Source: Ruminococcaceae bacterium UBA6364 (GTDB lineage: Bacteria; Bacillota; Clostridia; Oscillospirales; Acutalibacteraceae). Taken from it: a stretch of DNA of 10,549 nt. Within the stretch, counting starts at the first letter, position 1. Each line of letters opens with the position of its first letter. The position numbers were made by a program, and so were the translations under genes. Location of the stretch: contig DJRI01000013.1 in NCBI GenBank assembly GCA_002440045.1, forward strand, positions 1 through 10,549. The letters are read 5' to 3'. The notes beneath the pieces were generated by a model that did not search any database, had not been told where the DNA came from, and saw only the letters and a list, made by a program, of their open reading frames with translations. This document shows positions 6,776 to 10,549 of this stretch, piece after piece.

Positions 6776-7964
6776 ATTAAAAGAGCTTAACAGCGGCTAC
6801 GAGGTGAGCAAAAAAAAATCGGGCGGCATTTCTAAAAAAGGCCGCGCGGCAATCATTGTAATATCGGCGCTTGTTATAGCGTTCACAGCTACATATATCG
6901 CTTCGGCGGTCGGTGTTTTGCCGCTTGAAGCCGTGTCTGCAAAGATGTTCGGCGGAACAAAAAATTTCAGGCTTTCTTTAGACAGCGACAGCGTTGTTAA
7001 CATAAAAAATATCGGCGACGGGCTTCTTGTTCTTACAGATAAAAGCGCAACGCTTTACGGAAGCGACGGAAAAGAAATTTATACGGCGGTTCACAGCTTT
7101 TCAAAGCCTGCCGTGTCCGTAAACGGCAAAAAAGCCGCCGTGTTTGACAGAAACGGCAAAGGCTTTATTTTGCTGAACGACAAAAAACAGGTGCTTACGG
7201 GCGAGGCGGACGGCGTAATACTTGCCATGTGCTACGGCAGAAACGGAAGCTTTGCGATTTCGTCGCGCGGCGAAAGCTCTACAAGCACGCTTACGGTTTA
7301 TAACAGCCGTTCCGATGTAATATTCAAGTGGAACTGTGCATATGAAAACATAACGTCAATAGCGCTTTCCGATACGGGCAAATCAGCCGGCGCGGCACTT
7401 TTCGGCGTTAAAGACGGCGAATATTACACGACCGTGCGCTATTTTGATTTCGATTACAGCGAGCCTCTGTCTTCGGCAACAAAATCGGGCGCGGCGCCGC
7501 TCGGCGTGGCGTTTACTTCGCGCGGCGGCTTAACGCTGTTTTCAGATACGGGCGTTTACGGCTTAAAGAAAAATTCCGAAGAATTTGAATGTATAGATGA
7601 ATTTTATAACCCCGAATTTAATTCGTTTTCCGTAAATTCCGACGGCGTTTATCAGGTAACGCTTGCAAACCACGGCAGTACAAACTCGTTTTGCATAAAG
7701 CTTTATGACAAAAACGGTGCAAAAAAAGCCGAAATACCTGTGACTAAAGAGCTTAAAAGCGTATCGCTCGGCGATAAATACATTTTTGCTCTTGCCGAGA
7801 ACGAAATTATGGTTTATAATTTTAAGGGTGCAGAAGTGGGTAAGGTTTCTGTTACAGGTAAGCTTTACTCAATTTATCCCAACGACAAATATATTTACAT
7901 ATATTCGCTTGACAAAATAACAAAAGCCTATTCTTACGGCGATTCGTCCGTAACTGTCGGCTGA
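6762..7964 (+). CDS. Single-pass membrane protein with beta-rich outer domain, DUF5711-like
   Basis: The 400-residue protein starts with a strongly basic cytoplasmic tail (MRKLKLKELN to KKGR, 1-28), followed by one hydrophobic segment at about 29-51 and then about 350 residues predicted to lie outside the membrane. No convincing signal-peptidase site was seen, so it is probably anchored by its N-terminus. The outer part is rich in short strands with turns such as GDGLLVLTDKSATLYGSDGKE (86-105 region), NGKKAAVFDRNGKGFILLND (121-140), ITSIALSDTGKSAGAAL (197-213), IKLYDKNGAKKAEI (312-325) and NEIMVYNFKGAEVGKV (347-362). These repeated value-then-D/N-x-x-G turns resemble beta-propeller blades. 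I recognise the arrangement and the cvpA neighbour as DUF5711-like from memory; no function is known to me. It overlaps truA by 14 bases and precedes cvpA by 14, so translation is probably coupled. It could act as an envelope sensor or scaffold, which is inference only. Confidence 0.75.
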   Translation: MRKLKLKELNSGYEVSKKKSGGISKKGRAAIIVISALVIAFTATYIASAVGVLPLEAVSAKMFGGTKNFRLSLDSDSVVNIKNIGDGLLVLTDKSATLYGSDGKEIYTAVHSFSKPAVSVNGKKAAVFDRNGKGFILLNDKKQVLTGEADGVILAMCYGRNGSFAISSRGESSTSTLTVYNSRSDVIFKWNCAYENITSIALSDTGKSAGAALFGVKDGEYYTTVRYFDFDYSEPLSSATKSGAAPLGVAFTSRGGLTLFSDTGVYGLKKNSEEFECIDEFYNPEFNSFSVNSDGVYQVTLANHGSTNSFCIKLYDKNGAKKAEIPVTKELKSVSLGDKYIFALAENEIMVYNFKGAEVGKVSVTGKLYSIYPNDKYIYIYSLDKITKAYSYGDSSVTVG

Positions 7965-7966
7965 AC

Positions 7967-7971
7967 GGAGG
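7967..7971 (+). promoter_or_regulatory. Ribosome-binding site for the TTG start of the cvpA-like gene
   Basis: A full GGAGG lies 7 bases before TTG at 7979. No ATG or GTG is suitably placed and the following NYVIDIALIVLL is a typical CvpA N-terminus, so TTG is the best start. Confidence 0.75.
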
Positions 7972-7978
7972 AATATTT

Positions 7979-8689
7979 TTGAACTACGTTATAGACATTG
8001 CGCTTATAGTGCTTTTGGTGCTTGTGGTGTCGGCTTCTGTGAAAAAGGGCTTTCTTACATCGCTTCTTGAAAGCCTTTCGCTTGCGATTTCAGCAACGCT
8101 TTCATATTTTCTTACACCAACCGTGTCCGAGTTTATCTATCAAAAATTCGTTTACAACAGCGTAAAGACAAAGCTTTCCGAAACGCTTTCAAAAGTTACC
8201 TCGGGCGAGTCTTTGGGCGATAAGGTGGCAGAGCTTGTCGGGAATATTCCCGCTTCGGCAACGCGCCTTGCCGAGGCCTTCGGCGTAAACATCAATTCTC
8301 TTGCCGATTCGGTTACAAATTCGTCGGTCGGCACCGATGAAGCGCTTATAAACACCGTAACCGACAAAATTGCTTATAACATCTTAATAGTCGCAATAGA
8401 GGCGCTTGTGTTCCTTGTGCTTTTCATACTTCTTGCGGTTATTATAAAGCTTCTCGCAAAGCTCATAGGAAAAGCCGCCAACAAGCTTCGCCTTGTCGGG
8501 CCTTTAAACAGGCTTTTGGGCGGCGCGCTCGGACTTATTAAAGCCGCGCTTTTAATACTTGTTATTTGCACGGTTCTGTTCTTTATAGCGGGCGCTTCAG
8601 ACAACAGCACAGTGGTAAGTACGATAGAAGCTTCTAAAATTTATGAGCTTATATCTGCAAATAATCCGATAATCAACTTTTTAAGTTGA
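7979..8689 (+). CDS. CvpA family integral membrane protein
   Basis: This 236-residue protein has hydrophobic segments at about 3-21, 25-46, 133-161 and 183-206, the four-helix pattern of the CvpA (colicin V production) family. The conserved core is the NKLRLVGPLNRLLGGALGLIKAALLI region (168-193), where the G-P-L-N-R-x-L-G-G-x-L-G-L-x-K pattern is diagnostic. CvpA is linked to colicin V production in E. coli and to envelope-stress resistance in other bacteria; the molecular role is unsettled. The protein is longer than the roughly 160-180 residues usual in E. coli and Bacillus. The extra length is mainly a soluble loop of about 85 residues between helices 2 and 3 (47-132), rich in Ser/Thr/Val and lacking Cys. 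It lies 14 bases after the DUF5711-like gene and 20 bases before pgsA. No separate toxin or bacteriocin gene is nearby, so a housekeeping envelope role is more likely. Confidence 0.85.
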   Translation: MNYVIDIALIVLLVLVVSASVKKGFLTSLLESLSLAISATLSYFLTPTVSEFIYQKFVYNSVKTKLSETLSKVTSGESLGDKVAELVGNIPASATRLAEAFGVNINSLADSVTNSSVGTDEALINTVTDKIAYNILIVAIEALVFLVLFILLAVIIKLLAKLIGKAANKLRLVGPLNRLLGGALGLIKAALLILVICTVLFFIAGASDNSTVVSTIEASKIYELISANNPIINFLS

Positions 8690-8709
8690 ACCGAAAGGAT
8701 ATGTGAATT

Positions 8710-9327
8710 ATGAAAGATTTATTTAAAGGCTGCCTTACAATACCCAATCTGCTTTCTTTTTTAAGAATAGTAATGGTTCCCATAATCGCCGTGCTGTTTT
8801 TAGACGGCAAGTTTTTGTGGGCTGTGTTCGTTCTTGCCCTTTCGGGACTTTCGGACTTTTTCGACGGCAAAATAGCAAGGCGCTTTAACCAGGTGAGCGC
8901 CCTCGGAAAAATTCTTGACCCCGTTGCCGACAAGCTTACGCAAATAACTCTTGCGGTTTTGCTTTTTATCACTTTCCACGGTGCGGAAAATAAAACTCTC
9001 AAGGCTTTCAGCTGGGTATTTCTTGTGTTCATCATAAAAGAGGCTGTTATGGTCGTCGGCGGCGCTTTAATGCTTGCTTTCGGCATACGCCCCGGTGCCG
9101 CCGAAATATACGGCAAGGTTGCGACCTTTGCTTTTTATGCTGTAATGCTTTTAATAATCTGCTTCGGACCCGAAGTCGGCGCTTTCAGAGCGGCGTTTGT
9201 GCTTCCGGATACGGTTATGATAATACTCGTTGTGATTTCGGCAATACTTACATTGGTTGCTTTCGCGAGCTATATGCCCGCAACTCATGCTCAGGTTAAG
9301 GAGCGCTTTGGGAATAAAAACAAATAA
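8710..9327 (+). CDS. pgsA: CDP-alcohol phosphatidyltransferase, probably phosphatidylglycerophosphate synthase
   Basis: PgsA joins CDP-diacylglycerol and glycerol-3-phosphate to make phosphatidylglycerol phosphate, the precursor of phosphatidylglycerol and cardiolipin. The 205-residue protein has the complete family signature D-x2-D-G-x2-A-R-x8-G-x3-D-x3-D: Asp49, Asp52, Gly53, Ala56, Arg57, Gly66, Asp70 and Asp74. The N-terminal IPNLLSFLRIVMVP (11-24) and the later GKVATF (135-140) also fit PgsA. About five to six hydrophobic helices cover 13-48, 76-90, 98-123, 137-152 and 165-187. The start at 8710 is supported by AAAGGA at 8694-8699, 10 bases upstream. A cardiolipin synthase of the CDP-alcohol type shares the same signature and cannot be fully excluded. 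It is the last gene before a hairpin that probably ends the transcript. Confidence 0.85.
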   Translation: MKDLFKGCLTIPNLLSFLRIVMVPIIAVLFLDGKFLWAVFVLALSGLSDFFDGKIARRFNQVSALGKILDPVADKLTQITLAVLLFITFHGAENKTLKAFSWVFLVFIIKEAVMVVGGALMLAFGIRPGAAEIYGKVATFAFYAVMLLIICFGPEVGAFRAAFVLPDTVMIILVVISAILTLVAFASYMPATHAQVKERFGNKNK

Positions 9328-9348
9328 CAATTAACAAAAACGTGACAG

Positions 9349-9394
9349 CAAAGGCGTGAAAAAGCATTTTATGCCGTTTCGCGCTTTGTGTTTT
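9349..9394 (+). terminator. Probable intrinsic terminator after pgsA
   Basis: A long imperfect hairpin spans 9349-9388. Outer pairs CAAAG (9349-9353) with CTTTG (9384-9388) continue, after one bulged G, with CGTGAAA (9355-9361) against TTTCGCG (9377-9383). A 2x2 internal loop follows, then an inner stem GCAT (9364-9367) with ATGC (9371-9374) and loop TTT. Four T residues (9391-9394) follow after TG. The T-run is short and interrupted, so termination may be partial. The hairpin starts 21 bases after the pgsA stop and is the only terminator-like structure noticed between genes here. Confidence 0.6.
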
Positions 9395-9414
9395 AAAAAA
9401 ACGGCGTATATTCT
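9386..9414 (+). promoter_or_regulatory. Weak candidate sigma-A promoter for the ClpE-type gene
   Basis: TTGTGT (9386-9391) and TATTCT (9409-9414) are 17 bases apart and resemble -35 and -10 boxes with about three and four matches respectively; an overlapping TATATT is at 9407-9412. An A7 tract (9395-9401) lies between them. The -35 overlaps the terminator hairpin. No CtsR direct repeat (GGTCAAA type) was seen, so heat-shock control by CtsR is not supported here. Confidence 0.25.
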
Positions 9415-9435
9415 TATTTAACTTCAGGAGAAACT

Positions 9436-10549
9436 ATGGACAACAGATTGATATGCTCAAGGTGCAAAAAACGCCCTGCGGTAATTTTTGTCTCACGCAT
9501 CGACGGTGACAAAACAACGCAGGAGGGCTTTTGCCTTAAATGTGCGATGGAGCTTAATATAGGCCCCGTAAAGCAGATGATGCAGAATATGGGTATCACG
9601 GAGGAGGACCTCGATTCCGTAAGCGAGCAGTTTGACGAAATGCTCGGCGGGCTTGAGGGCTTTCAGCCGGGCGGCGCAGGCACACTGCCGTTTATGCAGA
9701 ATTTTATGAACGGCTCTGCCCAAAACGGCAAGAATGACGCCGAGGACGAAGAGCCCGCGCAAGAGGACGACGCCGAAGAAGAAAGCGGCGAACAGGGCAA
9801 GAAGAAAAAGAAGAAAAAAAGAACAAAACGCAAATTCCTTAATCTTTATTGCACCGATTTAACCGAAAAGGCGCGCGACGGCAAGATTGACCGAATCATA
9901 GGCCGCGAAACCGAAATTTATCGCGTGATGCAGATTCTTTGCCGCAGAACGAAAAACAACCCCTGCCTTATAGGCGAACCCGGCGTCGGTAAAACCGCAA
10001 TTGCAGAGGGCTTGGCTTTAAAAATTGCTTCGGGCGAAGTCCCCGCAAAAATCGCCGATAAAGAAATACACCTTCTTGACCTTACCGCGCTTGTTGCGGG
10101 CACACAGTTCAGGGGTCAGTTTGAAAGCAGAATTAAAGGCCTTATCGACGAAGTAAAGGCAGAGGGCAACATTATCCTTTTCATCGACGAGGTTCACAAT
10201 CTTGTCGGTACGGGCGACGCCGAAGGCTCAATCGATGCCGCCAACATCTTAAAGCCTGCGCTTTCGCGCGGCGAAATACAGGTTGTCGGCGCAACCACGT
10301 TTAACGAATACAGAAAGCACATTGAAAAAGACGCCGCGCTTGAAAGGCGTTTTCAGCCCGTAAAGGTCGAAGAACCTTCCGTTTCGGACTGCTACAATAT
10401 GCTTATAGGCATAAAAGGCTATTACGAAGATTATCACAAGGTTTCAATAAGCGACTCGCTTGTTTATAAAACCGTTGTGCTTTCGGAGCGCTATATAAAC
10501 GACAGATTTTTGCCCGACAAGGCAATTGACCTTCTTGACGAGGCGTGCA
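9436..10549 (+). CDS. clpE: ClpE-type ATP-dependent Clp protease ATP-binding subunit, N-terminal part
   Basis: The frame opens at ATG 9436, with AGGAG at 9426-9430, and runs off the window after about 371 residues. An N-terminal zinc finger has C7-x2-C10-x22-C33-x2-C36, the pattern of Bacillus ClpE and similar to the McsA finger; the ClpC/ClpA double-repeat N domain is absent. A helical stretch (44-73), a Gly/Phe/Asn-rich part and a highly charged linker (101-133) follow. The first AAA+ module starts near F134 with Walker A GEPGVGKT (180-187), pore loop GTQFRGQFE (222-230), Walker B ILFIDEVH (247-254), the sensor-1 region [13 protein letters not shown] and arginine-finger region LERRF (302-306). 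The segment [10 protein letters not shown] is close to the ClpE equivalent. Such proteins unfold substrates for ClpP. The second AAA+ module and ClpP-binding loop lie outside the window. McsA/McsB/CtsR are not adjacent on the visible side. A generic ClpC-like name is the alternative. Confidence 0.85.
   Translation, partial: MDNRLICSRCKKRPAVIFVSRIDGDKTTQEGFCLKCAMELNIGPVKQMMQNMGITEEDLDSVSEQFDEMLGGLEGFQPGGAGTLPFMQNFMNGSAQNGKNDAEDEEPAQEDDAEEESGEQGKKKKKKKRTKRKFLNLYCTDLTEKARDGKIDRIIGRETEIYRVMQILCRRTKNNPCLIGEPGVGKTAIAEGLALKIASGEVPAKIADKEIHLLDLTALVAGTQFRGQFESRIKGLIDEVKAEGNIILFIDEVHNLVGTGDAEGSIDAANILKPALSRGEIQVVGATTFNEYRKHIEKDAALERRFQPVKVEEPSVSDCYNMLIGIKGYYEDYHKVSISDSLVYKTVVLSERYINDRFLPDKAIDLLDEAC

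Noticed and set aside
8239..8252. 14-bp palindrome CGGGAATATTCCCG in the cvpA-like gene
   Set aside because: About one palindrome of this length is expected by chance in a window of this size, and it lies within coding sequence.
7979..8689. The CvpA-like gene as a sign of a bacteriocin locus
   Set aside because: There is no bacteriocin precursor, immunity or ABC exporter gene nearby; CvpA-family genes are widespread in non-producers.
8673..9116. Reverse-strand open frame of 147 codons opposite pgsA
   Set aside because: It is a shadow of the pgsA coding pattern; the + strand frame carries the full catalytic signature.
9799..9821. A-rich lysine codon run with an A7 tract, as a possible frameshift or slippage site
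   Set aside because: The A AAA AAG heptamer is not in the right frame for -1 slippage, and the reading frame is continuous with recognisable protein on both sides. Transcriptional slippage cannot be excluded but is not supported.
1..10549. CRISPR arrays, tRNA or rRNA genes, insertion sequences, prophage or riboswitches
   Set aside because: There are no spaced direct repeats, transposase-like proteins, clover-leaf sequences or long structured leaders. Gaps between genes are too short except 9328-9435, which holds only the hairpin and a weak promoter candidate.

Overview
The window is ordinary housekeeping chromosome. All genes lie on the + strand and are packed head to tail, with gaps of 1 to 36 bases, small overlaps and purine-rich ribosome-binding sites. 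The gene content is RuvB, a GlmM not linked to cdaA, a shared-type ECF module (EcfA1, EcfA2, EcfT) next to TruA, a DUF5711-like protein followed by a CvpA-like protein, and a ClpE-type Clp ATPase. With the moderate GC content and CTT-rich leucine codons, this points to an anaerobic Firmicute of class Clostridia, most likely near Oscillospirales/Ruminococcaceae. That placement is inference from gene content and style; there is no rRNA or other decisive marker.

Layout. Positions 1-129 hold the C-terminal end of RuvA. They are followed by ruvB (162-1211), glmM (1230-2603), an RlmI-like class I SAM methyltransferase without a PUA domain (2607-3473), ecfA1 (3475-4311), ecfA2 (4315-5184), ecfT (5177-5992), truA (6017-6775, TTG start), a single-pass membrane protein resembling DUF5711 (6762-7964), a CvpA-family membrane protein (7979-8689, TTG start) and a CDP-alcohol phosphatidyltransferase, probably PgsA (8710-9327). 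No terminator-like structure was found between genes before 9328, so ruvA to pgsA may be read as one long operon or as overlapping transcripts. The only gap above 40 bases is 9328-9435. It holds a long imperfect hairpin that probably terminates the upstream operon and a weak candidate promoter for the next gene. From 9436 to the window end is the first half of a ClpE-type AAA+ unfoldase with an N-terminal four-cysteine zinc finger.

How the genes fit together. RuvA and RuvB move Holliday junctions. GlmM makes glucosamine-1-phosphate for peptidoglycan. The ECF module is the energising core of vitamin or metal uptake; no substrate-binding S component is encoded here, so it probably serves S components encoded elsewhere. 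TruA modifies the tRNA anticodon arm. The DUF5711-like, CvpA-like and PgsA proteins are all envelope-related. ClpE is a protein quality-control unfoldase, apparently in its own transcription unit.

I did not find a convincing undescribed system. The points most worth a second look are the charge-segregated linker in the ClpE-type protein, a cluster of perfect palindromes inside the methyltransferase gene, glmM lying apart from cdaA/cdaR, the DUF5711-CvpA pair of unknown function, and family-atypical residues in EcfT and TruA.
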